This document shows, in pieces, positions 35,956 through 48,751 of a DNA stretch of 64,000 bases (positions within the stretch are counted from its first letter, which is position 1; each line of letters starts with the position of its first letter). A model generated the notes under the pieces. The model worked only from the letters and a program-made list of their open reading frames with translations. It ran no database searches and was not told the DNA's origin. The stretch is from Adenanthera pavonina (Eukaryota; Streptophyta; Magnoliopsida; Fabales; Fabaceae): positions 32,802,501-32,866,500 of the forward strand of contig JAIVEN010000019.1 in the NCBI GenBank assembly GCA_026686845.1, in the 5' to 3' direction. A program made the position numbers and the translations under genes.

Positions 35956-38900
35956 TGATCAACCTGGGACCGCCCAGAACGATACCATCGACAATCTTCG
36001 TGTGGTCTTCGCTGCTGGTGGCACCGGTGGCCACATATATCCTGCTGTGGCCATTGCTGACGAGCTCAAAATCACGAACCCCACCTGTGAAATCCTCTTT
36101 ATCGGTGCCCCTAATAGCATGGAGAGCACTGCAATTCCATCTGCTGGGTACAATTTCGCATCTGTTCCTGCCAACAGATTAGCTCGCCCTTTGATTGCCC
36201 CGCAAAACCTCTTTTTCCCTTATCATTTGGTCAAATCTTTGCTCCGATGCTTTAGAAAATTGAGAGATTTTAAACCCCATGTCGTTGTTGGGACTGGTGG
36301 GTATGTTTCTTTTCCAGTATGTCTCGCTGCTAAGCTTAAAGGCATAAAGCTTGTTATCCAAGAACAGAATTCAGTTCCGGGCTTAGCAAATTCGATTCTA
36401 TCCTTATTTGCTGATGTGATATTTGTTGCTTTTAATTCCACAATTGATAGCTTCCCGAGAAACAAATGCGTGGTATGTGGAAACCCGGTGAGGTTGTCGT
36501 TGAGAAAAAATGTTTCAAAGGCCGCTGGGAGGTCACATTTTTTTCCAGGTTCTGAGAACACAGGAGATTCTAAAGCGAAGGTTTTATTAGTTCTTGGTGG
36601 ATCTTTCGGAGCTAATGCTATCAATATTGCGATGCTGAATCTGTATTATCAGATGCTGAGAGGGAACAATAACTTATACATAATATGGCAAACGGGCCTT
36701 GAAGCATATGATGAAATGGACAGCCTAGTTAAAAATCATCCACGTCTGTATCTCAAACCGTAAGCACTCTTTCAATTCCATGAATTTTTTCTATGCTTAC
36801 GGGTTTACAAGTTTCGTGTCTTGGTTCCAGCGACGAATAGATATTATATGAAGTTGTCATAAACTCACCATCGTCCTTCTGGAAATATCATTCCACTGAA
36901 CATTCTGAGATCTAGTGGTTAATTATCTGATGGATCCTTTTTTCTTGAAGGTTCATGCATCGTTTGGATTTGGCATATGCAGCTGCGGACCTTATTGTTT
37001 CTAGAGCAGGTGCATTAACTTGCTATGAAATCTTGGCGACTGGAAAACCTTCTATCCTGGTAGTCAGAATTTTAGAATAACTTTTTTCTTTCCAATTCTT
37101 CACTTTTTCATTTATGCTTGGATTTCACAATAGATTATATAACTCTGTTAGTTTTATTGGCTAATCAATATTTTAGTTAATTTAAGTTGAATAGCCTTTT
37201 GTTGTTTAAATTTAAGTTAAATTATTATCCTTGTTGGGGATTATCCACCAAAAAGTCACATAAAAATAAATTGCCCAAGCTCTCGTGTATCAGCAAGTGA
37301 CGCTTTGCATACTGTATTACTAAAGAGTTAAGAGAAACCTAAGAAAGCACATTGATAGAAATGCACATTTATTCCTAGTTTGGGTGAAAATATGAAGAAC
37401 CTAGACTTAAAAAAGTCTGAATTTGTAAGTTTGCAACAGTGTTGATTAATTTGAAATATAATTGCGTCAGATATATATTGCTCTCGTAAAAATTCTTTCA
37501 AGATACTCAGTTCAAGATTAACTGGGCTAATTAACAAAACTGAGGCATGGTAAGTATTTGTCCTTTTATGCTATTTCAAGCAACAAAACAAACATCACCC
37601 TATTCTATGAAAAATGCCTTTTCAATTTGTGATCATCAATAACTGGGATCTGAATCAAAAGTGATATCCATTGTGCACACATGTGTGAGCAGGAGCGCAT
37701 GATTGAAGTTACATGCTTATTTCAGAAATTACAGTAAATGCACAACAGGATCAAGTGCTGCTTTGTTCATTAGAGTTTAAATGCCAGACAGATTAGAAGC
37801 CTTCATGAGATCCAACGTGTCGATAAATTCATCTGAAAATTTCATGGATGGCTTTAGTTATTGTCTTCTGCATCCAGGGTGCAGGAGATTTGCTAGACTT
37901 AGATTCAATGCTGGGTGAAAACAGTCTAATCAATTGACATCAAAATATGGCACCAAATTATGCAGCTTCTGTCTTCTCTATATTTCTTTTAGTTTCGGAC
38001 ATGAAGTTACAATCTATGCAGTACTGAACTGCGCAGGGTTTTTGTGCTTTTTGCCCCCAATATATTTCAATAATTACATAAAATAATTATATGGTATGTG
38101 TGCACACAATCTTCTACTTCCTCCCTCTCTCGATTTTTTCAGCTAGCCATTATTGCCTCTATTTGGTTCTCTAGAAGATCCCATTACTTTCCTTTTGGTT
38201 CTGTGTGATGCTTGGACAAAAGAAAATGTGACCGTATTTTCTATTGTTGTCTTGTAGATACCATCACCAAATGTTTCTGAGGGGCATCAGTTCAAAAATG
38301 CTTCCCTGATGGCAGACTTAGCTGGAACAACAGTTATAACAGACGATGAACTTGATTCAAGTACACTAGCAATTGCAATTGAACAGATTTTAAGTATGTT
38401 GCCTTCACTGCCCAAATCTGCTTTTAATCTCTGGTTCCTTCTGAAATTTTTTATGAATCATGCTATGTGCTTGAACAAAGAAACTTACTCATCACATCTT
38501 GTACTGTAATTGGAATGTTACAAGAGCAAGGTTGTAGGATAGATAGTTCTTTAAAACCTTGAGCATTGAAATGCTGGTATTTGGTAAATTTAGATGATGA
38601 AGATGCACTAAAGATATTTAACATACAAGAAGAACTGTGAAGTATGGGTGACACTCATTGGAGTGCTAACAGAAAACATTTGAAAGATAAACAAGTGGTA
38701 TTTTGTACTTTGTATCATAACCTGGTGCTTGTATCACATGGATACTTGTTTCCCTTATGCTTTCAAGTATTTATGACCAGTGTGCTTTCCGATTCCCAGA
38801 ATTTTGAGACTGTGAGTGAATGAAAGAAGAAAAGAGGAAATGAATCTTAATTACCTGGAGCAATTTTTCTGCGACTTCAATCAACAATATATCATTTACC

Positions 38901-39275
38901 ATTTCTGTCCTGCCTAAACAGTATCCCCTTGCCTGACCTTTTCTTTTTAACTCCAATTTTTTCCCTCTTCCAAATGTGTGCTTGTTTGGTTGGCAACATC
39001 ACTTTATTTAAGATGGTCAGCTTGGAAATTATAAACTTGTTCTCTAATATGCAACTAATTTAATTTGTCTTGAAGAATTAAAATATTCCTCTCTTTTTCT
39101 CCTTTCCTTCTACCTTATTTTCATGAGTTATCATGCTTGGACAGGGGATGAGAGGAAGATGGCAGAAATGTCTGAGAGGGCCCTGAAAGCTGCAAATCCT
39201 AATGCCTCCACTGAGATCGCAAAACACATTCTTTCTCTTGTTTCAACAATAAAAGAAGAAATGACAGCAAATTAG
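35816..39275 (+). CDS. MurG-like UDP-GlcNAc glycosyltransferase, plastid-type (439 aa)
   Basis: Four exons: 35816-36759, 36951-37059, 38258-38393 and 39145-39275, all with GT-AG junctions and the frame kept. The N-terminal ~60 residues are Ser/Leu-rich and basic, typical of a chloroplast transit peptide. Then follow GT28 (MurG) signatures: GGTGGHIYPA at 68-77 (lipid or acceptor side), VVVGTGGYVSFP, IQEQNSVPG, CGNPVR, VLLVLGGSFGA, SRAGALTCYEILATGKPSIL (sugar-nucleotide site) and GHQFKNAS. In bacteria MurG adds GlcNAc to lipid I to make lipid II of peptidoglycan. Plants keep homologues of this pathway in plastids, where a wall is shown in some lineages; the substrate in flowering plants is uncertain. 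Length fits MurG (~355 aa) plus a transit peptide. A TTG three bases earlier is not needed as a start. Confidence 0.92.
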
Positions 39276-40310
39276 GCTCTGTGCTAGGTGGTTGAAGTGG
39301 TTTCCTGCCAAACAAGGAACGTGACTCCCAAGTTTTTCACGTGGGCCAACATGATCGCTGAATCCACCCACATAAGGATAGCTCTGGTGCTGTTCTAAAA
39401 CTGGACGGCTTAAATTGGTTGGAGTGGTATGAGGCTAAAAAATACGCCGTCCCAGATGAGTTACAGAACAAGGTGGTCTCCGTAAGTTTTAATCCTCACG
39501 CAGCATAGTTCTTTAGACACGGATAGTTGCTGATGGGGTGGTTTTCTGTTCACAGCATGTAGGTTTAGCAAGTTTGTTAAACCAAGACTAATGCTTCAAT
39601 ATGAGATGAGTCTCACATGGTTCTCACCTGAATTCTGTCCATATTCTCTCCAACAGCTACAGCCTCTCTTCGCTCTCCCATGCAAAGAACAAAATTGTAA
39701 TCCAAGATATATTTTTTAAACGTCTTATGCACTTTGAGCGTTTCTTCTCCTCCTCGGAAAGAAAGTAGGTATTTTGTAGAGCTTAAATTAGTACTTTCAC
39801 GCCATTCCTATTCGTAGAATCATTCATTCTCAGACCAGACATCAGATGATGAACAACTACTTATTCATAATTCATGCAGCTTTCCTGTTGGATTAACCTT
39901 TAACATTCAAATCCAATCAAAATTAGTCAGTGGTCCTCATTTTTTCATTAATCACTGTTTTGGCGTTCGGAATCTTCTCTTCGATGGTGTGATATAACGT
40001 TCTTGATTGAGCTTTCTATATGTTTCAACTGTTAGGGCTTTGATCTGCTAGTTTACCTAACAACCTGAGATGTTCCCACCCAAAACAAAGTCAATAAAAA
40101 GATTAATTACCACCTCATACTCATAGGCAAGGCCCAATCTAGTGGATAACACACAAACCTCATCTAATTATGGCACAAAGCATTCTAGTCTCAAAGGATG
40201 GAAATGAATGAAAATTGGCAAGAAAGAATTAATTGTAGCATATATATATATATATGGGGGATGAAATACTATACAGAGTAAGCAAGTGTCCAAAAGCAGG
40301 AAAAAAAAAA
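39276..40310. other. Spacer between convergent genes
   Basis: Holds the 3' untranslated regions of the MurG-like gene (left) and the RING gene (right). No additional gene is seen. A short TA repeat lies at about 40240-40254. Confidence 0.5.
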
Positions 40311-43272
40311 TCAGGTTTTGACCACCGCGTGACGAATAACAACTTCTTGCTTACACACTGGGCAGCAATTTTTCTGTGCCAGCCATTGGCTTAAACACTG
40401 AAAGTGATACTTGTGTTCACAATTTAGCCTCCCCACCTCATCATCAGCTTCGTATTCTTCCTGTACACAAAGGCAATATGGATTTTAAATAACAAATCAT
40501 TGAAAATATTCGTATAATTTTTCTCCAGTGCATGTCAAAGCAAACCAATAAATCAACAACTTTATTCACCTGACAAATGCTGCACTTCTTGTCAACTTGA
40601 TGCTGCTTCCATGTATCATTCAACTTTGAAAGCTTATATTTTCTTATGTAACGTCCTATCTCATCTTCTTTAAGTCCAGTGTTCACGTAACCAATTCTCT
40701 CACCAAGCTCCAGCAATTGCTGTCACCCACAAAAACCCCCATCCATAATTATGCAGGCAAATCAAATGGATGGTATATAACTTGCTAAGGGCAAATATTA
40801 TAAACAAGAAAATATCGGACACTTTGACAGGAAATTGAACTCACCTCATAGGACATGTTATCAACATCAAGTCTCCAGTCCCTGAAGTGGTCGTGAGAAT
40901 TTAATCTTCCCCCCATTAGCAGACTTCCTTGAAGCAGCATCATCTTCTAAAAAAAAACAGAGACAAACAAGTCAAGGTTTGATAAGTGATAAACTAATAA
41001 TAAAATGCTACTATAGACAAGTCTGTGTTTCACTATAATATCCAAACTAACCAAGTCATGAAAGTTCAAATTCGTCCTTCATAAACATTTATTAGTCAAC
41101 TATTAGGTTGATCGAGCTGACTTCAACAGGGTTAAACTTGTCCTTGCATTAGCAGAAAGACATACGCATCGAAAATAAGTTCAAATTGAAACTACAGTAG
41201 TAACAGTGCGGTATCGATTGCTTGACAGTTTCCAGTAATCTAGTCATGCCGCGACTTGTTTAATTGAAACTTGAAAGCGTTTGATGACCAAGAATAATCT
41301 TAATTTTGATACTTTTATGAGGACTAAAACCAAACAAAAATGAATTAATTTAGCCTAATATAACAAATATTATCCATTCCAGATACCCAAGTTCCATCCG
41401 CAAACTTTAATTCAAAAAGTTTTTAAGGGAAAATTGTTTCTGGGTGAAGGACTACTCTGATATTAAGCGCTCAATTCATATTAAAAAAAAGTTATTTTAA
41501 AAAATATCAATTAAAACTGTCAAAATTCCACATCAGTAAATAAGCACAAAAAATGGAGTTTGTTAGCCATAGCCAAGATGACATTCAATATCAGGAAAGC
41601 CAAGAGGTGTGTTACAGCAATAAATAGTTGACAATAAGGCACAGTAAAGTAGGTTTATAATATGGGTTGCGATACGTACCAAGAAATTCAACATAAGGTG
41701 ATCATATATATATATATATATGCCTAAACAAGTAGCTTGTAATAAGAATTACTCAAATAATACTCCAAAGTTACGAAGAATCATGCATATTGGATTAGAA
41801 TGAGAAAAGTATTATGCAATGGTGGAAAAGCAAGCAAAGTGATCAATGTCCACGACCAAAGAGAGGAACCAACCTCAGCAAAACTATCAGAGGAAGGATG
41901 TGGAAGTGGAAAATGGCGAAAGTATCTAGCAGTCCCAAAAGACTCCGATCGACTCCCCCATCGCTGCCAATATTTACCAACTCAAAATAAAACTAGGGAA
42001 AACAATAACAAACAAACAACATTCCATTCCAAGAATACAGTCATTAGCAAATCATCGATCGATTTATAATAACTGACGAGAGAGTGACCTTACCACTTCA
42101 ACTACTAGATTAATTGCAGGACCAATCAAGAACCAGTTATTCCGTCTCTACCTAGGCTACGCAATGCGTGCACGCATTAAGAGGGGTATCACAACGAAAC
42201 AGATTTTGTAGATGGTACTGTTAATTTTTCATTGATACTCCATAAAAATATAATTTAATTAGATAGCCATTTAGATGTTTGCCAAAATTTTAATTAAAAA
42301 ATTAACTACTAGATCATAAAAAAAAAAATCATCTTTTAGGCCAAAAAATAATAATTTAGATTGACTTTGAAATGGAAAGACCAGGCCAGCGTGTGGCCCT
42401 CATAGAATGATTTTCAATTTTGTCATCTTTTGGGCCTGGGAGTCGAGGTGAAAAGGAAAATACAGAGAAAGACGATCAGTCACCCTCGAGGTATGCTGTA
42501 TCGGAGCAAACATCCAAAATCAAGAAAGAAAATCAAACACAACACGAATGTATGCTTGATGACTAAAGAAGATGAAATTTCCCACTTACAAAATTAAACA
42601 AACAAGATAAAAATGAGATTTTTATGTTGGCGGCAAACCATACAATGGGATGGAAAACAGATTTACCCACAAACTCAATCCAAGACAAAAAGGAGAAAGA
42701 GACAGAGACCAGAATACCTCCCTGTGGATCATCTTCTCCGCCTCAGCCTTCCCTCTGGCAGACACATTCTTCCATGCGGTAACGGAATCCGAAGGGGCGG
42801 CGACAACCGCCGAAAACCCGATTCCAGGGCGACACCAAACATCTTGAAAATCAACACAAGTAACAGAACCATCAACGACGACTTGACCGCCCATACTATT
42901 CTTGGCAGCGGCACCATTCCTCTTGTGCTTCTTTTTTCTGGCTTTGGATTCTTGCCAATCGGCCGATGTCCGAATCGCCACGGGAAGCGACACCCGCCGC
43001 GACGCACCAGCAGTGCAGCCGAATCCTCTCAAGGTAGCTACAGAGAAACTGGACTTTTTCTTGTTGACACTGAGGTTGGGCGGTGGGGTTTCGGTGGAGA
43101 AGGTGGAAAGGAGAGAGGAAATGGTGGATTTACAGGGAGTGGGTTGGAGCATCAGGGAAGGGATTTGTTGGTTGGGATCTGTTTGGGAAATGAGATGTGC
43201 GAATTGGGTGCTGGGCCTTGTGCATTTGAGGTGTTGTGATTCTGAAGCCTCTGTGACCGTGAGAGCAGGCAT
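40311..43272 (-). CDS. RING-H2 E3 ubiquitin ligase (348 aa)
   Basis: Five exons: 42718-43272, 41874-41963, 40845-40946, 40570-40719 and 40311-40460, every junction GT-AG and every exon a whole number of codons (185, 30, 34, 50 and 50 with stop). The long N-terminal exon is Ser/Lys-rich and disordered, with a patch RRVSLPVAIRTSADWQ and a VDFQDVWCRPGIGFS motif. Exon 3 encodes MMLLQGSLLMGGRLNSHDHF, a segment conserved in a plant RING ligase subfamily. The C-terminus is a C3H2C3 RING: CSIC...LNCEHKYHFQC...CCPVC, with all eight zinc ligands present. It should recruit an E2 enzyme and ubiquitinate substrates, which are unknown. It converges on the MurG-like gene. Confidence 0.92.
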
Positions 43273-44251
43273 GATTTAGATGAAACAAACTCAACTCAAA
43301 GGAGGGAAATGGGAATGAACAAGTGTCGCAGAGAAATAAGAGAGGTATTACGTAGTATTGTAAATATGAGTAGCAATATTGTCAAAATGGGATGGAGCCT
43401 GATACAGAATAAGTACTTCAAGGTCTAATGATTAAACCGGAGTCGGATAGACAGTGATTAAAATAATATATTTAAAATAAATAATATAAATTTAAATAAA
43501 TTTTATAATTTAATTAAAAGTTTAAACTAAATAATATTAAATTATTAATATATTATTTATTATAAACAAATTATTAATAAATTTTATAACTCAATATTTT
43601 AATTTAATTTAAATAAGTTAATATTTATCTATAATCGTATTTTGAGTTCAAAATAATAAATTAATAATCTATTATTTATTATTTATTAAGTAAATATATA
43701 ATTTTTTAATAGTTATATATCATAATAATGCTTATATAATATTATAATATATAAAACATATTTTATATTAAAAATGATATTATTTTATTTTAAAAATAAA
43801 AAAAAATTTAATTTAAAAAAGAATAATACAGAACCAGTTCAAGGCCGGTTTCATCGGTTCTTGATCGGTTCTCACCGATTCTAAATAGTACCAATCGTGT
43901 ACTATGATTAGATCGGATTAGGAACCAGTTCTCGATCCGACCGGTCAAGCTACCAGTTCGATCTGATTTTAATAATAATGATGAGTAGTTTGGAAGAACG
44001 AGGTTAAAATTGTAGAGTAGTACTTAATGGTGGTGTTACTTTTGTTCTGGCTTGGGGTAGCTAAGTTGGATGAGTTTTGTCCCAGTGCCGGAATTCTACT
44101 ATGGAATGTGTTGAGGACTTCAACTTTTCCTGCTTTTTTGTGTTTTTAATAAGCTAAACTGACTGATGCAACTTAGTTGATTTTTTTTTTTGCCCAAGAT
44201 GCGACTTTGTTAATTGATCAAAAAGAAAAGCTGGAAATCTATTATCATAGT
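43273..44251. other. Upstream region of the RING gene and AT-rich repeat DNA
   Basis: The first ~150 bp right of 43273 contain the 5' leader and promoter of the RING gene. From about 43440 to 43830 the DNA is almost pure AT. At about 43840-43970 lies a patch with repeated CGGTTC, GATCGG and GAACCAG strings, probably one end of a degraded dispersed element; I could not find its partner. Confidence 0.4.
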
Positions 44252-45242
44252 CAGTGGCAGAGCCAGGAACTCGAGTCACTGGGTGCAATAATTTTTTTTA
44301 AAAAAATAAATAATTAATTATTATATAACATTAAATATTTAAATATTTTTACAAAAAATATTATATATGTAAAAATAATTAAATAAATATATAATTGCAT
44401 ATTATATGTAATTAAATAAATTTCATAGTTTACCACTGTCATCTATATATATGATTTTGTTTATTAAAATTTGCTGAAAAATTAGCCTAAACTCAAGAAT
44501 ATCTTTCTTTTAAATAATTTTTCTTTTTCCTATTCAAAACTCAATAAATTTGTAATTCACATTACCGAAATAAATAAATCATGTCAAATAGGGTGCACTT
44601 AATTAATTAAAAATATAACATCACAAATTTATATAGAAAGTAAATTTTGTCATACAAAAAAGTAAATGAAAATTAATATGGTGATTTCGCTAAAAAATAT
44701 AGTACATAACACAAAAAATAAAAATAAATAAATGATTTCACTAAAAATATAAAAATTAAAAATGCTTTCACTACAAAAGTAACAATTCATAATGCAAAAT
44801 TATAACAAATAAAAATAAAAATAATTGTTCTACATCCCAATCCTTCAACCCTCTTCCCAATTTTCACCTATTATTACAAATTTCAATGCTTTGGTTAACC
44901 ACTCAACTCAACCTCTCTTCTCCCAGTATAATATCCTAAAACCCATTTTGGCTTTCCTCATTATCTCTATAATATCCTAAAACCCATTTTGGCTTTCCTC
45001 ATTATCTCTCTCCCCTACATCCATTTTTGTCTTCATTCTCAACTTCCTCTCTCTTATGTCTTTTTGCACTTTCTTCCTTTAATGGGTTCAAGACTTCTTC
45101 ATTCTCTCTCCCTAGTGGGTTCAAGACTTGAAAAGTGGTGGGGGCAAAACAAAACACTCATACATGGTTACATATAACTTCCCAGCAATTTGAGGGGGGG
45201 GGGGCACCTGCCTCCACTCAATATAACATAGGTCTGCCCCTG
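44252..45242. mobile_element. hAT-like non-autonomous element, 991 bp
   Basis: The termini are CAGTGGCAGAGCC and, inverted, CAGGGGCAGACC. They are flanked by ATCATAGT (44244-44251) and ACCATAGT (45243-45250), an 8-bp duplication with one mismatch, the hAT signature. No transposase frame is present. A G run lies near the right end, as in the related element at 6923-7297. Confidence 0.85.
44929..45012. repeat. 42-bp tandem duplication inside the hAT-like element
   Basis: The segment beginning TATAATATCCTAAAACCCA and ending CATTATCTC occurs twice head to tail with no visible mismatch. The near-identity suggests a recent slippage event. Confidence 0.9.
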
Positions 45243-45559
45243 ACCATAGTATTGGGGTGTTTTGACTTGAATGCAAGATAACCAAGGCAAGGAATAAAGG
45301 CAAGGGTGTAAAAGAAATTTATTTCAAAATACACGAGATATTTAACTATTTTATTTCTATTAAAGAAAATAGTTAAAATTAGTTATATATCTTAATTTTT
45401 TTAAAATTATCACAATTTTTCAAAATTACTATCATTAAATTATCTTATCTCAATTTTTACTATCTCTTTTAATCTCTCCATCATAAAAAAAAATTGAGTA
45501 TTCACTTTTATTGAATTCTATCATAAATAAGAAAAATATGAAAAGAAATATTGAATGAT

Positions 45560-45720
45560 TGCTAATTGAGAAATTTTAGGGGGAATTATAGTTAGGACTA
45601 GTAGTGTAAATTAATTATAAAAAAAACTTTAACTGATAAAATCTGGAATAGTAATCGGTAAAATAGGAAAAATAAGTAGTAACAGATCTTATTTTATAAT
45701 ATGTTATAATAAGATAGCAT
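45560..45720. mobile_element. Small MITE-like repeat, copy 2
   Basis: The core (about 45597-45700) matches 13575-13690 as described for copy 1. The left flank, TTTTAGGGGGAATTATAGTTAGGA, resembles the inverse of the right end of copy 1. Boundaries are approximate. Confidence 0.5.
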
Positions 45721-45741
45721 AATCTAAGATTAAAAAAAAGC

Positions 45742-47378
45742 ATGAGAGAGAACGTGAGAGAGAGCGGGGTGGCAGCGGGAGACAACAAGTGTGGTGAGGT
45801 AGATGGTGATCAAGGAGGAGGGAAGGAACATGATAAGGAAGAGTTTGTAGGGGTCATGAATGACATCTTCATATTTGGGCACACAAATAAACGTGATGAG
45901 AACAGGAATGAGGGGAGGCCAATGGAATCGTGTCCTAGCAAGAGGAAAACCCTTCCAATCTCATATCGCGATAGACTATAATGGTTGTAGGCGGCTCTAG
46001 ATTTCTCATCAAACATACGGAGGATGAGGATATGGTAAATGGATGGAAAGATTATTTCTATAAGATGAACAACACGGAGAACATGAGGGTAGAGAGCAAG
46101 GATTCGGAGGAGGAGGCATGTGATGATCATGAGGGTGAAAGAAAGTGGCCGGCATTAACCTTCACAGCGGACGAATATGCCTCCTGGTGTAAACCATGGA
46201 TGAACTCCCTTATTGTGAAGTTGCTTGGTGCAAGTTGCCTAAAACATATCATGCAAGACATGATACGAAAGATGTGGAAGCCACAGGGCATGATTAAACT
46301 GGTATATTTGAATAATGGATATTTTATCGTCTCTTTTGCTAACAAAGAGGATTGTGATTATGCATACCAGGAGGGACCTTGGATGATTGACGACCATTAT
46401 CTACTGGTGCAAAAATGGAGACCTAATTTCAACCCATGGAAGGTAGACACTCAGCGAAAGATTGCAGCTTGGGTACGACTACAAGATTTTCCTGTGGAAT
46501 TTTATAATGTGGAGTCATTACGTAGAATTAGCAACATGATCGGGAAGATAATCAAGGTGGATTGGTCAACATCTATATATGATAAAGGGGGATTTGCACG
46601 AATATGTGTAGAAATTGATCTACAAAAACTATTGCTCCCATATTTTAGTGCTTTGGGAGAAAATTGACCTATAGCTTATGAGAGCCTGAATCTTATGTGT
46701 TTTACATGTGGAAAGTATGGACATACAAAGGAACAACGTGCTGTTGCAAGTAAGGACAAGGCAAGAACAGGAATGGAAAACAAGAGTGGTGCAAGATTAG
46801 GTTAGGAAGGGTGTAAAGGTGGGAATGGTGTTGCTGGAGAGAATGAAGAACAGATGCCGGTGATGGGGAAGGTGATTGGAAAGAGCAGTCAAGGGCTAGG
46901 GATGATAGTCCAGCGCAATTTCAGGGAAAATCGTTGTAAGGCTAATTTGGGGGGATTACGTGGGGATGTGACGGCGAAGAATTCGCAGGATGGAATGTAT
47001 AGGATGTAGCAACGAAATCAACATAGTTATAATAATGGGGAGATTAAGAAGTGGGTTACACATGGGGGTGAGACTCGAAGGATAAATGATGGATTAAGTG
47101 GGGAGTCAACTGAGGGGCATAAAAGGAGTTTTGGACAGGATGTGGCAAACTAAAAAGGAGAATGGGCTCCAGTGGGCTCAAAATGTAAAAGTAGTAGCAA
47201 ACCCAAAATGAAAGGAAAAGAGAATAAGTCACCAATCTTGGAGAGGAAGAGTACTAAGGGAATCATGGACCAAAATGAAGTGTTGGTGGTGACCCATAAT
47301 TCTTTCAATATCTTACAAAATGAAGTGAATGCCCAGCTGGATAAAGACGGGCCCAATTTAGCAACAAACAGTCATTAA
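45742..47378 (+). pseudogene. LINE ORF1 (nucleic-acid-binding protein), broken
   Basis: The frame from 45742 ends at SYRDRL-stop near 45980, and the homologous frame continues from 45981. The region 46130-46660 encodes a DUF4283-like domain (ending near YDKGGFARICVEIDL). After a stop at about 46666 comes a degenerate zinc knuckle, CFTCGKYGHTKEQR (46700-46740), whose last cysteine is lost. A basic, low-complexity tail follows with stops near 46804, 47008 and 47151. In active elements ORF1 binds the element RNA. Confidence 0.85.
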
Positions 47379-48751
47379 GTGAGTTCAATGGATATTGAAC
47401 GGCCACTTGGTGAGCGTGGGCTTATGGAACCTAGTATGCCCTGCTCATTTGATGATAATGGTGGAACCAGTGACAGCATGGCTATCACGGAAGTAGAGCG
47501 TGGTGACAAACTAGCAAAGACAAGTGAGGGTTATCAGAAGCACAGTGTTGCTACTAGTATGAACGACAATGGTTCAACATCCAACCCAACCATTTCTTTA
47601 TGAACTGCCTAATCTAGAATGCACGAGGGATAGGAGCAGAGTAAAGTCATTTCCCTCCCTGATCCGTGAAGTTAAGAAGCATTACAACGTCGAGTTTATG
47701 GCAATTCTAGAAACTCGTTATGACAAAATAATCACTGAAAAAAGAATAGATAAACTTGGTTTTCCAAATAAAGCTGTAGTTGATGCGGAAGGATAGAGTA
47801 ACGGGATTTGGTGTTTATGGGGGTAGATGAACAGGAAAATTAGTGTTGTTGAAACAAATATGCAATTTATTCATTTGCATATTGAGGAGGCTCGAGGTGA
47901 TTTATGGTTCCTGACAATAATCTATGCAAGTCCGAATGTAAACATCTGTAGAGGTCTTTGGCTGGATCTAACTCAGCTAGGAAACACTACTGTTAGCCCT
48001 TGGGTACTTGAAGGAGACTTTAATGCCACTCTTCTAAGTCATGAACATAAATCTCATGCACAATTTAGGCTCGAAGCAAATAGGGACTTTGTGAAGTGGA
48101 TGGATGACTCCCAATTATATGATATGGGGTTCTAAGGTCCATCATTCACATGGAAGCAAGATGGGTCGGAAGCACGGCTGGATTAGGTTCTTTGCAATGA
48201 GGATTGGAATGAGAAATGCCCGAATGCATATGTTGCCCATTTACTGAGCTTTAAGTTGAACCATAGACCACTTTTCTTGAAGATGATGAGCAGAGAAAAT
48301 TGACCGCAAGGGATGAGACCATTTCGGTTTATAGCATCTTGGGTGCTACATGAAGATTTTGATGAATTTGTTAAGAAAGAGTGGCAAGGAAATGTTGACT
48401 GGAATGAGAACCTAAAGAACTTTACAGTAGCGTGCTCTATGTGGAATATGACAACTTTTGGTCACACTGAAGCTAGGAAATGGAGACTTATGAACCGACT
48501 AGAAGGGATAGATAAAGCCATGGCCAGAGGTAGAGAAATGACCCATTTAGATGAGCTTAGAATCACTCTTTGGAAGGAGTTGGAAGAAGTGATGCTACAT
48601 GACTCATTACTTTGGGCACAAAAGGCGAAGATGGAATGGAGTTTGCATGGTGACCAAAACTCCAAAATGTTTCATGCAGTGGCGAATAAGAGGAGGAAAA
48701 CTAATAAAATAGATGCTATATGCAATGAAGATGGTGAATGGTTGTATAACG

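Noticed and set aside
42140..42182. TACGCAATGCGTGCACGC as a fourth Helitron hairpin
   Set aside because: No CTAG or CTRR terminus follows at the expected distance, and the segment lies inside the first intron of the RING gene.
42613..43239. Long plus-strand open frame (208 codons) over the first exon of the RING gene
   Set aside because: It is antisense to a well-supported exon with conserved protein motifs. The open frame follows from the base composition of that exon, and no domain was recognised.
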